From Siphonodentalium dalli (taxonomy: Eukaryota; Mollusca; Scaphopoda; Gadilida; Siphonodentaliidae): a stretch of 64,000 nt of DNA. Where the stretch lies: contig CP136064.1 of assembly GCA_032622095.1 (NCBI GenBank), positions 145,717,954-145,781,953 of the forward strand. The letters are read 5' to 3'. The notes below the pieces were generated by a model that saw nothing but the letters and a program-made list of their open reading frames with translations, was not told the DNA's origin and made no database searches. This document shows, in pieces, positions 24,891 through 36,240 of the stretch. The position numbers and the translations under genes are program-made. The first letter of the stretch is position 1, and every line of letters begins with the position of its first letter.

Positions 24891-25177
24891 GTACTCGGGA
24901 GCAGGCTTTCGTTTATTCCATGTCGTCCGCGGCGCTCGTGCACACATTAGCACGTGCTTGTAGTATCGGTGTAACTACCAAGTGTAGCTGCGGTTCTTTG
25001 CCGAACAGTCCCCCATCCGGAGCGTTCGCGTGGGGTGGGTGTGGTGATGATGTGCATTTCGGACTCTGGTTCGGAGAGGAATTCTCGGACGCAGCCCTAT
25101 TTCAGAAGGGAGCGAAAATTCTCAGGAAGTCAAAAAGGGCTTCAATGAACAGACATAATAATGTGGCTGGCAGAAAA
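24891..25177 (+). CDS. Wnt: Wnt ligand, internal exon (N-terminal-half domain)
   Basis: Secreted Wnt glycoprotein exon; Wnts bind Frizzled/LRP or Ryk/Ror receptors at the cell surface. The acceptor is TTGTTTCCAG before 24891. The exon starts at the second base of a Gly codon and ends at AAA|GTAAGT (25177, phase 0). Visible Wnt signatures in order: GTREQAFVYSMSSAALVHT, ARACS, KCSCG, WGGCGDD, FSDA and MNRHNN..GRK. Conserved cysteines in ACS, CSC and GGC are present. CSCG-(8 residues)-WGGC spacing and FSDA resemble Wnt11; WntA is the main alternative, so the subfamily is left open. Joined in phase to the exon at 44127. The upstream exon(s), including the signal peptide and WNC region, were not found in the window. 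Confidence 0.93.
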
Positions 25178-25197
25178 GTAAGTTAATCAGACAACTT

Positions 25198-26040
25198 GGG
25201 CTCAGTGGAATAAATCACTTGTTTCTTTCAATGCCTTTCAAGTTGGTGAACATTAAATGTGAGTCACCCCTCCGTGTTTGCCTTGAGGGCTGATTGAAAT
25301 GCTACGCTGAGGAGTCATTTAAGCATACCGATGCTGGTAAATAAATTAAGAAATTGCAATTCAATAAATAAACAAATGTTAAACAAACATATTTCTTTCA
25401 AAAGGGTGGTAAGTGTTTTCTCCTGTTTTGAGCCTAATTGACAGTATAAGCTATCTGCACAATACAGAAGTTACTCTCGATTTTAGTTCCATAATTCCAT
25501 GCACAATGCTTTGAAGCCACTGACAATCCGAGCGAAAACACTACCAAACACAGACACCTTGTAACAAGTTTATGCGGATAATTAGTTGCCACACATCTTT
25601 CTTAAACCGATTCGACGTTCGAAAGGTTTAAAATAAAAACTTTCTTTCACTGTCCTTGAAGTTGGTGAACATTAAATGTTTGTCACCCCTGCGTACTTAC
25701 CTTGATGACTGATTTAAATGCTCCGCGAGGAGTCATTTAAGCATACCGATGCTGGTAAATAAATTGAGATATGCCATTAAATAAATAAACAAAGATTAAA
25801 CCAACATATTTCTTTCAAAACGGTGGTATGTGTTTTCTCCTGTTTTGAGCCTAATTGACAGTATAAGCTATCTGCACAGTACAGAAGTTACTCTCGATTG
25901 TAGTTCCATAACTCCATGCATAATGCTTTGAAGCCACTGACAATCCGAGCCAAAAACACTATCCAACACGTTGTAAAACGTTATAGGTTATATTATGCGG
26001 ATAATTAGTTAAATAAAAACTGCTTTAAAGAGAAACTAGT
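25198..26040 (+). repeat. Penelope-type terminal repeat, two tandem copies
   Basis: The sequence from about 25220 recurs with a 419-bp period (AGTTGGTGAACATTAAATGT at 25241 and 25660). Long matches include TAAGCATACCGATGCTGGTA, AACATATTTCTTTCAAAA and TGACAGTATAAGCTATCTGC. Its first 215 bp (25198-25412) reappear inverted at 27515-27731, downstream of the retroelement coding remnant. Penelope-like elements are known for such pseudo-LTRs in tandem and inverted arrangement. Confidence 0.8.
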
Positions 26041-27540
26041 ATATGCGCTCCAAAATGTAATTAATGGGGCATTCACCATGAAAACTGAGATGTCTCCGAA
26101 CTCATCCAAACCTTCTTTTGCCAGTAAAAAAAAGCACCGGCTGTCTTATTCGCAGCTAAGTCTTATACAAACAGTGCCAAACTCTCAATTAGCAAAACAT
26201 CTCTTATTTTGTCGGATGGCACCATTAGCAAATTGGTTGACTCGTCACACCCTAATGTGGATTTGGAAATTTTCTCCGACTTTTCACTCAACAATGTCAT
26301 AAACTTTGCAACGCATAATACGAGTAAAACCTTGGAACAGATCATAATTAATGTCGGATTCATTGACACCAAAGAAGGGATGGAATCAATTAAATCGGGC
26401 AAATCTCTCCCGGATATTCAGGAAAAGTTAGGAATTAAGATTTCGAACAGTGTGTCGCAAATCAAGAAAGCTTTCCCGAAAGCCAAAATTTTCTTTCAAC
26501 TCTTAGATTTCAACGATAATTTGCCGCAAGAACAATTAATTTCAAAATTCATCTCCACGTTGAGGGACATTAGGGACAAAAGTAATTTCACAGCAATTTC
26601 CTCTCTACCGGCAAACCAAATTCATAAAGTAAATACCGCCAACAAATTATATATTTTTGGACACAATCGACCGCCAAGCTCTTTCAACAAAAATGGCTAG
26701 AAACATTGCAGAAACCTTTGAACTAATAATGTCGGCAAACAATTTAGAAGTTAGATATAGAGGATTAGGCACGGAAATTGTCAACCTACATCCAAGTCTA
26801 ACTTTTTCCGATAACCAAACAGCTTTACTCAAACTTGGTTTGACTTTCATACCCACGCCACCTTTACGTTCTGACGAGGAGGAACGATTTTTTTTTTCGG
26901 AGATTAGATAACATCACTCAGGATTCCAAGGCAGTATTCCTTTTTCGCAGGAAGTTCGCGTTAGCTGATTATTTTCGGAATTCGACTGGCATCCACTTAA
27001 AATTTAAAGAACCAAGTGGTTTTACCACTAAAACGGAGGATATTGATGAAGCAATACCTTTAATTTGCAAGGAGGTTGAAGAAGAAGTTTGGCGAAGTCA
27101 ACTTCCCACCAACCCTCAAAACTTAGATAGGAACCAGAAACGAGCAATTGAGGAATTAATTAACAAGCCAAATTTAGTAATCCAAAAGGCAGACAAAGGC
27201 AGTTGCATAGTTTTAATGTCGAAGGGTAAATACATTCAGGAGGCATTGCGTCAACTGAATAACACTGATCACTATAAGAAATTACCAAAACCGCATTGGC
27301 CGAGTAATGTTTCAAAGTATAACCTAATTTTGCGACATCTTAAAAATCGAAAATTTATCTATAAGGACCAGCTTGATTATCTTGAAGCTAGCCCGTCGGC
27401 CAAGAATAGATAATTTGTTATGTTTCCCAAAATCCATAAACCTATCGCAACCTGGCCTGAACCTTGTCTAAAGCGACCAGTAGTTTCAGATTGTGGATCA
27501 GAGAGTTATCTTAACACTTACCACCTTTTTGAAAGAAATA
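26041..27540 (+). pseudogene. Penelope-like retroelement coding remnant, truncated before the RT core
   Basis: Read across frameshifts near 26210, 26690 and 26911 plus one stop at 27411. Order: an N-terminal part (26078-26700) with EQIIINVGFID and FPKAKIFFQLLDFN; then GLTFIPTPP (26841-26867); FLFRRKFALADYF (26950-26988); NLVIQKADKGSCIVLM (27175-27222), the hallmark Penelope N-terminal RT block; YIQEALRQLNNTDHYKKL; and FPKIHKP...KRPVVSD (27423-27491). The reading then runs straight into the inverted terminal repeat, so the catalytic RT core (YxDD) and any GIY-YIG endonuclease are missing. Penelope-like elements prime from chromosome ends or nicks and differ from LINEs. This copy cannot be functional. 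Confidence 0.8.
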
Positions 27541-27731
27541 TGTTTATTTAACCTTTCTTTATTTTATTACATGGCAATTTCTTAATTTATTTACCAGCAT
27601 CGGTGTGCCTAAATGACTCATCAGCGTAGCATTTCAATCAGCCCTCAAGGCAAGCACGCAGGGGTGACTCACATTTAATGTTCACCAACTTGAAGGACAG
27701 TGAAAGAAAGAAGTGATTTATTCCACTGAGC
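27515..27731 (-). repeat. Penelope-type terminal repeat, inverted copy
   Basis: Reverse complement of 25198-25412, from GAAAGAAATATGTTTATTTAAC at the inner end to the CACTTCTTTC/GGAATAAATCA and TGGGCTCAGTGG-like outer end. It ends just before an AT microsatellite. Confidence 0.82.
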
Positions 27732-27739
27732 CCGAGCGA

Positions 27740-27747
27740 CATACCTT

Positions 27748-27797
<50 letters not shown>

Positions 27798-27902
27798 ATA
27801 CATATATATATACTCCTGCATCGGTAATTAAGGCAACAATAGATCACATTCGATACGAAATAACGTGCGTTATGACTTGCCCGTTATCTCGTTATATATA
27901 TG

Positions 27903-27950
<48 letters not shown>

Positions 27951-27960
27951 TATATTTCAC
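27740..27960. repeat. AT dinucleotide microsatellites
   Basis: (TA)n runs at 27750-27812 and 27893-27955, broken by CATATATA and a short unique stretch. They produce Tyr/Ile-rich frames that are not genes. Confidence 0.9.
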
Positions 27961-27985
27961 AGTTTAGTATAGCATGTGCACAGTA

Positions 27986-28195
27986 ATATATATGGTCCAA
28001 GATTGATATAAGACATGTCTATAGAAAATAATTCATTTAATTAAAATGTCTATAGGCCTTTCGTGGCATTGCCACTTTTCAATAGACGACAATAATTATT
28101 GTCGTCTATTGAAAAGTGGCAATGCCACGAAAGGCCTATAGACATTTTAATTAAATGAATTATTTTCTATAGACATGTCTTATATCAATCTTGGA

Positions 28196-28205
<10 letters not shown>
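27986..28205. repeat. Perfect palindrome, arms about 110 bp, no spacer
   Basis: From 27991 to 28200 every base of the left half pairs with the right half. The centre lies between 28095 and 28096 (GACGACAATAATTATTGTCG). The flanking AT bases extend the symmetry slightly. No coding frame of note. Confidence 0.95.
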
Positions 28206-28247
<42 letters not shown>

Positions 28248-28255
28248 AAGAAGAA

Positions 28256-28300
<45 letters not shown>

Positions 28301-28331
28301 ATGCAAGGCGTTTATATATATATATATAATA
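28206..28331. repeat. AT microsatellite with RKEER-type interruption
   Basis: (TA)n interrupted by GAAAAGAAGAAAGA near 28246 and GCAAGGCG near 28303. It leads directly into the first unit of Helitron-like array 2. Confidence 0.9.
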
Positions 28332-29789
28332 CTAGCATGTTAGCCCGCCACTGGCGGCGTTCGTTAGAAACATGACAATTTTTAATTTTTTTAATTAATT
28401 TTTTAATTTAATTTTGTTTTTTCAATGAGTTAATATTAATTTTGTGTTTACTGGATTTTTTAATTAATTTTTTTGATTAATTTTTTTATTTAATTTTTGG
28501 TTTTTCAATATTTTACCCGATTAAGGTGAAGAAGACATAATAATCAGACAACACGCAGTACCGGTCCCTAAAAGAGGTATGATTTAAGGTACATCGTGCG
28601 GAAAAACTGACCCGATGAAAATTTCCCCCGTTCCTAGGAACGACAGACATAAGAATCACACAACACGCATTTTTTGTTTTCACACAACACGCAGTACCCG
28701 TCCCTAAAAGAGGTATGATTGAAAATTTTCCCCGTTCCTAGGAACGACAGACATAAGAATCACACAACACGTTAATTCTGCCTTTTTAATCAAGATAAAT
28801 GCATTTCGCGTTTTGCGTCCGTAGTTTCGTACGCATGGTTAACCGTTTAGCAACGTCGATGGCAATAAAGAGCGTTAGTCGGTTAACAACTCCAAATATG
28901 GTCAATATAAAGATCGTTGATGCCTTTTTTTAATTAATTTTTTTTTCAATGAGTTAATATTAATTTTTTGTTTATAACATGAGTTAATTGTGCATTTTTA
29001 ATTTACTGGATTTTTGAATTAATTTTTTTGATTAATTTTTTAATTTAATTTTTGTTTTTTCAATATTTTACCCGATTAGACCTTATTTTACCCGATTAAG
29101 GTGAAGAAGACATAAGAATCACACAACACGCAGTACCCGTCCCTAAAAGAGGTATGGTTTAAGGTACATCGGGCGGAAAAACTGACCCGATGAAAATTTC
29201 CCCCGTAAGAATAAGAATAAGATTTCAAACTAAGCGCCATGTTTTTGACCTTCACCGGAGAAGACGCAGGTCTCAGGAAGACCGGAAGTTCATTGCTCAC
29301 AGCTTCGATTGATGCATTCAATATCTTCCGTCGAACAATCTCACTCCCTATAAAAGTACTTGACGCTTTATGACTCTTGTTTCTTTCTCCTTTTTTCCGA
29401 ATCGGTTATAACGGGCCTTCCTTTTGCAGGTAACATGTTTTGTTTGCAACTCAATAATGTTCGCGAACGGTCGTCAATAAAAGACACACAGCAGATGCGA
29501 TTTCAAGAACGGTAACTCGTAATGGCATAATTCGCCATTTTATGAGCCATAAATGAATTTATATTAAATAATTCAATTTTACTTTTACGATAGCCTGTTA
29601 ACCGGAGTGGAGAATGAGTGGAGAATGAGCGCTCAGAGCTTGTCCCAAACGGGACGTTGACCATCCCCGTGGGTTTTTACCCTTAGATAGAAAGTTTGAG
29701 CTCAATCTGTCCAGGCGTTTTCGATTCTATGAAGTACCCACATATATACACACATATATATATACGGAGTTCTCAAAATATATAGTAGA
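28332..29789 (-). mobile_element. Helitron-like non-autonomous element, array 2 unit 1
   Basis: CTAG at 28332-28335, then CATGTTA and the hairpin GCCCGCCACTGGCGGC. The body contains repeated 'TAATTAATTTTTT' tracts and near-identical direct repeats near 28500-28790 and 29085-29205 (CCGATTAAGGTGAAGAAGAC, CAGTACCCGTCCCTAAAAGA). The right end (TTCTCAAAATATATAGTAGA) joins the next CTAG at 29790. Confidence 0.65.
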
Positions 29790-30749
29790 CTAGCAGGTTA
29801 GCCCGCCACTGGCGGCATTCGTCCCATGGCTTTGTTTCAGAAACATGACATTTTTGTAATTATTTTGTTTTTATTTATTTTTGTTTTTTATTTTTGAATA
29901 TGAATTTAATGTTTTTAAAATTTAATATATTTTGTTTCTGAATTGTTTTTTTATTGTTAATTTTTTTTAATTTTAAATTGTTTTAATTAAATTGTAAATT
30001 GTTTTAATTAATTTTTACCCGTAGAAATCCCCCCTTCCTAGGAACGACAGACAACGCATTCTTTGTTTCGTGAAATCTCTCTACGATAACATTGCATTGA
30101 ATTTAAAACAAACGCTTCCCGTCGGGAAATCTGTCTTCGGGTCGTTGTTGTTGGCATCACGGCTCCCCGAAAACTCTCACATTGCCGAAAACGTGTATTT
30201 AGTAATATCGTTGTTGTTGATATTTACGGCTTGGGGGCTATTTTCTTATTTAGCAAGTTTGAGCTCAATCGGTTAGAGTCTATAAAGGACACACTCATAT
30301 ATATGACACTTCCCGTAGGTAGCAAGTTTGAGCTCAATCGGCATTCCCTGGAATTTCCCGTAGATTGGCAGATTCCAGTAGCTTTATAACGGTATATCTG
30401 GGGAGAAATCTGATGCTATATCCGTGCTCGCAGGGAATAAATTTCGAGCGATAACGTTTGCGTTCCCGTATAACTCTGCAGATGCGAATAACGTTGAATG
30501 GGAAACAGACGCCCTTTATAGAGATGCGTCAAAAACAAACGCTCATTAAATAATCACTTGATTAACCCCCGCCGTGCCTTTGCGGTGATTTGAGATTGGA
30601 GAACGGGTGCTCTGAGCTTCACTAAACCGCGACCACGGTCGTGTCGGTGGCATTTGACACTTACATAGGAAGTTTGAGCTCAATCTTTACACGCGTTTTG
30701 GATTCTATGAAGTACACACATACGGAAGTCTCAAAATATATAGTATAGA
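29790..30749 (-). mobile_element. Helitron-like non-autonomous element, array 2 unit 2
   Basis: CTAG 29790-29793, the same hairpin, 'CATTCGTCCCATGGCTTTG', AT-rich filler, then a 'GAGCTCAATCGGTT' module shared with other units. Right end TCTCAAAATATATAGTATAGA. On the minus strand the junction with the next unit is CTAG|TCTATAC. Confidence 0.68.
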
Positions 30750-32410
30750 CTAGCAGGTTAGCCCACCACTGGCGGCATTCGTCCCATGGCTTTGTTCGAA
30801 AAAGCTATTGCAACAGGTTCCGAGACACCTGTGCTGCAATTTGTACCAAATTTCGTCGAAATCAGCAAGTTTTACCCGATTTGACCTTGAATTGACAATT
30901 GTGTAGGTCAAGGCCAGGTCGTGGTCATGATTTGACCCGTCCAAAACACTCCCCGGACAAAAGTACAGAAATCCGCCAGTTTTACCCAACCTTGAATTGA
31001 CCAGTTTGAAGGTCAATGTCACATCGGTGTCACGATTTGACCAGTCCGTGACACTTTCGGGACAAATGTACCCATAGGTAGCAAGTTTGGGCTCAATCGG
31101 TTGACCCGTCCCGAGTTGACCATTTTGCTTCCATATAATTTTTAACAGTGCATCGAAAATAATAACCCTGGGGCCCAATATGAAGCCGCTTAGAAAACAC
31201 AAAGAACAGTTGAGCCCCAAAATTTATTAACACATGATTTCGCATTCAAATCGATTTATGTCGATAAAACTCTTATTTTTCAAAAATTCAAGCTGAGACT
31301 TCGTGTGACTGCGTGTACTACTTATATATTCTTAAAATGACACAGTCCAACACGTAATTATGTTTTAGATGGCAGAAATTAAATTTTTTCGATGCTAAAT
31401 TTTAACATAGGATTTCCCATTAAAATCGATTTATGTCGATAAAACTCTTATTTTTCAAAATTTGAAGCTGAGACCTGGTGCGTATATAGAGGATCTACAA
31501 CGAGTCCCCAGTTTATAGCGGAATTTACAAAACGAGTCCAGTAAATTAGGTCTGGACCGAGCCTTTGGCGAGGTACAGACCTCATTTACTGGACGAGTTT
31601 TGTAAATTCCGCTATAAACTTGGGACGAGTTGTAGATTCTATTTATTACATGATCCAAAACCTCGACAAAACATACTTAAATCAACAAATGGGACGCGAA
31701 ACTAACATCAACTTCTATAAGGCATGCGATGACGTTTCTCACAACTCTACGTTGTTTGCCCGCGCAAAGAAATAGTCCCAGATAAATAAAGACTGTTTGG
31801 CGTATTTAATGGCGTATATTTAATGACATAACTTTTCAAAATCTTCACTCATTATAGTTTGTTGAAATTATATTGGAAGCCATAGTATTTTGAGACGTAG
31901 CGTACGGAATGTAAAGAAACCACAAACCGGAAGTCAAAGGTCACCTGGCACTATTTCCTGTTATTAAACGAACGTTTAATATCACAATTTATAGAATGGG
32001 TTTATTGAATGGAATAAAGGTAGGATCATGTAATAAGTGTATAATACTTACATATTCTTAAAATGACAGAGTCCAGCACGTAATTACGTTTTTGATAAAA
32101 GAAATTATTTCGATGCTAAATTTCGAGCGATAACGTTGCGTTGAATTGTAAACAAACGCTCTTTTATAGCGACGCGTCATATACAACGCTCGTTAAATTA
32201 TCACTTGATTAACCACCGCAGTGCCGTTTTTTGTGACTGAGAGTGGAGAGCGGGTGCTCTGAGCTTCTCCAAAACGCGACGCCGACGGTGTCCGTGGGAT
32301 TTTACCCTTAGATAGGAAGTTTTAGCTCAATCCGCGCAGCCGTTTTAGATTCTATGAAGTAGAATCTACTTCACACAGATATATATACGGAAGTCTCAAA
32401 ATATATAGTA
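30750..32410 (-). mobile_element. Helitron-like non-autonomous element, array 2 unit 3, interrupted by another repeat
   Basis: CTAG 30750-30753 and hairpin GCCCACCACTGGCGGC (one change from the family). The 'TTTGACCTTGAATTGA' modules at 30875-31130 match those in array 1. The repeat at 31486-32045 lies inside it and accounts for its greater length. It ends CTCAAAATATATAGTA, having lost the TC/GA border dinucleotide. Confidence 0.6.
31486..32045 (+). repeat. Dispersed repeat with terminal hairpin (inverted partner 39290-39745)
   Basis: It starts with a hairpin: GATCTACAAC..CAGTTTATAGCGGAATTTAC (31492-31545) pairs with 31580-31638, loop about 35 nt. The rest matches the reverse complement of 39290-39660: AGTCCCAGATAAATAAAGAC, TTTAATGACATAACTTTTC, GAGACGTAGCGTACGGA, ATAGAATGGGTT. 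It is non-coding and of unknown class, possibly a non-autonomous DNA element. Confidence 0.75.
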
Positions 32411-33785
32411 CTAGCAGGTTAGCCCGCCACTGGCGGCGTTGGTCCGAAACATGACATTATTTTGGCTTTTCAATGAGTTAATTGTGCCTTTTTAATCAAG
32501 AGAAATTATGGTACCCGTCCCTAAAAGAGGTATGATATAAGGTACAAACTGACCCGATGAAAATTTTCCCCGTTCCTGGGAACGACAGACATAAGAATCA
32601 CACAACACGCATTTTTTAATGAGTTAATTTTGTCTTTTTAATCAAGAGGAATTATGATACCCGTCCCTAAAAGAGGTATGCCAACGATGTCGTTGTTGTT
32701 GGCATTCGCGGCTTGGGGCAACACGCATTTTTTAATGAGTTAATTCTGTCTTTTTAATCAAGAGGAATTATGATACCCGTCCCTAAAAGAGGTATGCCAA
32801 CGATGTTGTTGTTGGCATTCACGGCTTGGTAGCCACCCGAAAATTCTCGCCCGAAGATTCTCACATTGCCGTAAAGAGAAAATTAGCATTGTGTGGATTT
32901 AGTAAATATTTTTTCGCCAACAATGTCATTGTTGTTGGCATTCACGGCTTGGGAGTGACCCCCACCTTTACGGGATGGTCATTCACGGCTTGGGGCAACA
33001 CGCATTTTTTAATGAGTTAATTCTGTCTTTTTAATCGATGTCGTTGTTGTTGGCATTCGCGGCTTGGTGGCCACCAGAAAATTCTTGCCCGAAGATTCTC
33101 ACATTGCCGTAAAGAGAAAATTAGCATTGTGTGGATTTAATAATTTGAACTAATTATTTTCTCGCCAACAATGTCGTTGTTGGTATTCACGGCTTGGGGT
33201 GACCCCCACCTTTACGAGATGGTCAAAGGAGAAGGCAGTGGAAGTCCCGTCAGATTCAGGGACGTATCGCACTGCCTCGAATTTACTAAATTTTAGCAGC
33301 CATATAAGGTGCGTGAGTTAGCAGGAATCGAGGGGTGTAAGTTTAGAGCTTGTTTATATGAATGTATTGAAAATAGACCAAGATTTTCAGCCGTAACAAG
33401 AAATGTATATATGAGAAAATGTAAATTCTATATTTTGGGAGGTATTAGCAAGTTTTGGCTCAACGGGTTTAGCAGTTTGAAGTGAATATGGATATAAAAA
33501 TATACATATACAGATATAAACAAAAAGTAGAGTTACTCCTCTTGGATCGCGAGCGAATATCAACCAGATTAACCCCCGCCGTGTTTGCGGTGATTTTATT
33601 GATTGGGAGTGGAGAATGGGTGATCAGAGCTTGTCCAAAATGCGACGTCGACGATCCCCGTGGCTTTTTACCCTTATATACGAAATTTGAGCTCAATCCG
33701 TCCAGGCGTTTTCGATTCCATGACGTACCCACATATATACACACACACATACATATATACGGAAGTCTCAAAATATATATATAGA
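32411..33785 (-). mobile_element. Helitron-like non-autonomous element, array 2 unit 4
   Basis: CTAG 32411-32414 and hairpin GCCCGCCACTGGCGGC. Inside is a local tandem expansion, units carrying 'GTTGTTGGCATTCACGGCTT' and 'GAGTTAATTCTGTCTTTTTA' (near 32620, 32740, 32810, 32930, 33010 and 33180). Right end GGAAGTCTCAAAATATATA then TATAGA, joined to CTAG at 33786. Confidence 0.65.
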
Positions 33786-34636
33786 CTAGCAGGTTAGCCC
33801 GCCACTGGCGGCGTTGGTCAGAAACATGACATTTTTTTGGCTTTTCAACGAGTTAATTGTGCCTTTTTAATCAAGAGAAATTATGGTACCCGTCCCTAAA
33901 AGATTTAAGGTACATCGGGCGGAAAGAACTGACCCGATGAAAAATTGTTGAGCCCGACGTTGTCCGGGCTATTCAAAAACCAAATTTCGAGTTGGTAGCT
34001 CCACCCGTTTCCGAGATCTGGTCTGCGCATGCGCTGCACGGGCGTCGCACGGGCTCGCCAATACGACAACGACGACCACCTGGTCAAACTACACTCACGT
34101 ACCAAGTTTCGTTCCGATCGGTCGAGGTGTTGGTATCTGATGCAAAAGACGAAATTGTGAGTGTTGGTTTGTAACCGCGGGATTTCTGAGAAGCATTATG
34201 CCTATATCCACACTAACTACCCCCCCCCCTAAGCCCTGACCTAAGTGTCATACATACTATAACAATGATGTTGTAAGAGTACTATGGCATCCAATAAATC
34301 TCCCCGCATAGGAAACCACTCAAAAGTATTGTTCCCGTATATCTCTCTGCAGATGCTAATAACGTTGAATGGTAAACACACGCTCTTTATAGCGATGTGT
34401 CAAAAACAAACGCTCATTAAATTATCACTTGATTAACCACCGCAGTGCCGATTTTTTTGAGACTGAGATTGGAGAACGGGTGCTCTGAGCTTCTCCAAAA
34501 TGCGACAACTACGGTGTCCGTAGGTTTTTACACTTATATACGAAATTTGAGCTCAATCTGTCCACGCGTTTTCGATTCCATGAAGTACACACATACATAT
34601 ATATATATACGGAGTTCTCAAAATATATAGTATAGA
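33786..34636 (-). mobile_element. Helitron-like non-autonomous element, array 2 unit 5 (chimeric)
   Basis: CTAG 33786-33789 with the GCCACTGGCGGC hairpin at its outer end. At 33952-33972 it also carries the other subfamily's hairpin (GAGCCCGACGTTGTCCGGGC) followed by a 122-bp-type module with TGCGCATGCGC. It therefore combines the two subfamilies seen in array 1. 34180-34325 matches 8010-8170. Junction with the next unit on the minus strand: CTAG|TCTATAC. Confidence 0.65.
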
Positions 34637-35426
34637 CTAGCAGGTTAGCCCGCCACTGGCGTGGTTGGTCAGAAACATGACAATTTTAATTTTTTAATTT
34701 AATTTAATTTTTTTTTTTTAATTAAATTTTTTTTTCTTCAATATTTTACCCGATTTGACCTTGAATTGATCATTTTCAAGGTCAAGGTCAGGTCGGGGTC
34801 ACAATTCAACCCGTTCATGACACTTCCCGTAGGTAGCAAGTGTGAGAGTAATCGGTTCGAGTCTATAAAGGACACATGCACACATATATATAATTTGTGG
34901 GTACCCGTTTCGAGGTGAAAATCACCTAGGGCGGAAAAACTGACCCACCCGATCCGCGTTCCTAGGAAGCCCTAAGTACGTAAGAATCACACAACACGCA
35001 TATATATAATATGTGGGTACCCGTTTCAAGGTGAAAATCACCTAGGGCGGAAAAACTGACCCGATCCGCGTTCCTAGGAAGCCCTGAGTACACGCTCATG
35101 TCTGTATAATGACGCAATGTAGAGTTACGCCTCTTAGATCAATACGTCGATGACTATAAAGAGCGTTAATCTGATACATCTCCCAATATGGAAGATATAA
35201 GGAGCGTTGGTGTGTTAACCCCCACGGTGACATTTTTTGTGACTGGGAAGGGAGAAGCGGTGCTCTGAGCTTGTCCAAAATGCGACATGGACGATCCCCA
35301 TGGGTTTTTACCCTTATATACGAAATTTGAGCTCGATCCAACCAGTCGTTTTCGATTCTATAAAGTACCCACACACATATATATATATACACACATATAT
35401 ACGGAAGTCTCAAAATATATAGGAGA
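34637..35426 (-). mobile_element. Helitron-like non-autonomous element, array 2 unit 6, right end of array
   Basis: CTAG 34637-34640 with a slightly changed hairpin (GCCCGCCACTGGCGTGG). Two copies of a 'GTGGGTACCCGTTTC' module lie at 34907 and 35012. The outer end is ATATATAGGAGA|T; on the minus strand A|TCTCCTATATA, so the array edge again lies in an A/T site. Confidence 0.68.
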
Positions 35427-36240
35427 TATAATATAGTATAGATAATAAGATAATAATAATAATAATAATAATAATATAATAATAATAATTATTATTATTA
35501 GTGCCCTTTTATGACACCTGAGGTGAACGGGACCTCACCGAGTCAAATTACCACTATATACAAATTTTCTGCTCCGGTGGTCCAGCCGTTTCGTCGCCTA
35601 TAAGCGGATAAACAAACGAACAAACACAATATAGTTCTATAAGTATAGATTTAAACTCTTTTAATTGACATCCATAAAACACATTTTTAGGCTATTCGAT
35701 CCAGACAGCGTATGAAATCTAATATGTAGGTGGTCTTCGTGCAGGCTCAAATTGGACAATTGCATGGCACACATATTACGTTAGTGGTTCGTATATTGTG
35801 TTGACAACAAAATCTGCTAAAAACGACAAATCGCGTAAAATGAATGGCATTTTGATTCGGTAATCAGCTATTTATAGACTGTATGTAACTATACAAAATT
35901 TTAATTCCGAGTATTTTGTTCGTGTTTTTTCTCACATTTGCATAAGCCGTAACTTTATTGTGAATGAAGCAGTTTCATGGATCATTTCCTCAGCACACAT
36001 CTATTCATCGACGTGTCGGATAACTGTGGTGTGACCCCATGGAATCCATAATAGTTAACTTGTGTGTCACCTTCATGCTCGGTGAGATCGAGTTCCAACG
36101 TGTCATAATTACCAAACAAATGACGTTTTTAGCTGCATGAACCGGGTATATAGTCGGATGCGGGAAGAACTTGAGACGACATATCGCAATTTCATACATG
36201 CCAACACATTAGTTGGAAATTTCACATCAACAATAGGTTG
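35427..36240. other. AAT microsatellite, repeat end, no gene
   Basis: An (AAT)n/(ATT)n tract at 35445-35500 is followed by a repeat-like segment ending TTCTATAAGTATAGAT near 35650. The rest is AT-rich with no recognisable frame. Confidence 0.5.

Noticed and set aside
27713-28375. Tyr/Ile-rich frames
   Set aside because: Produced by (TA)n microsatellites.
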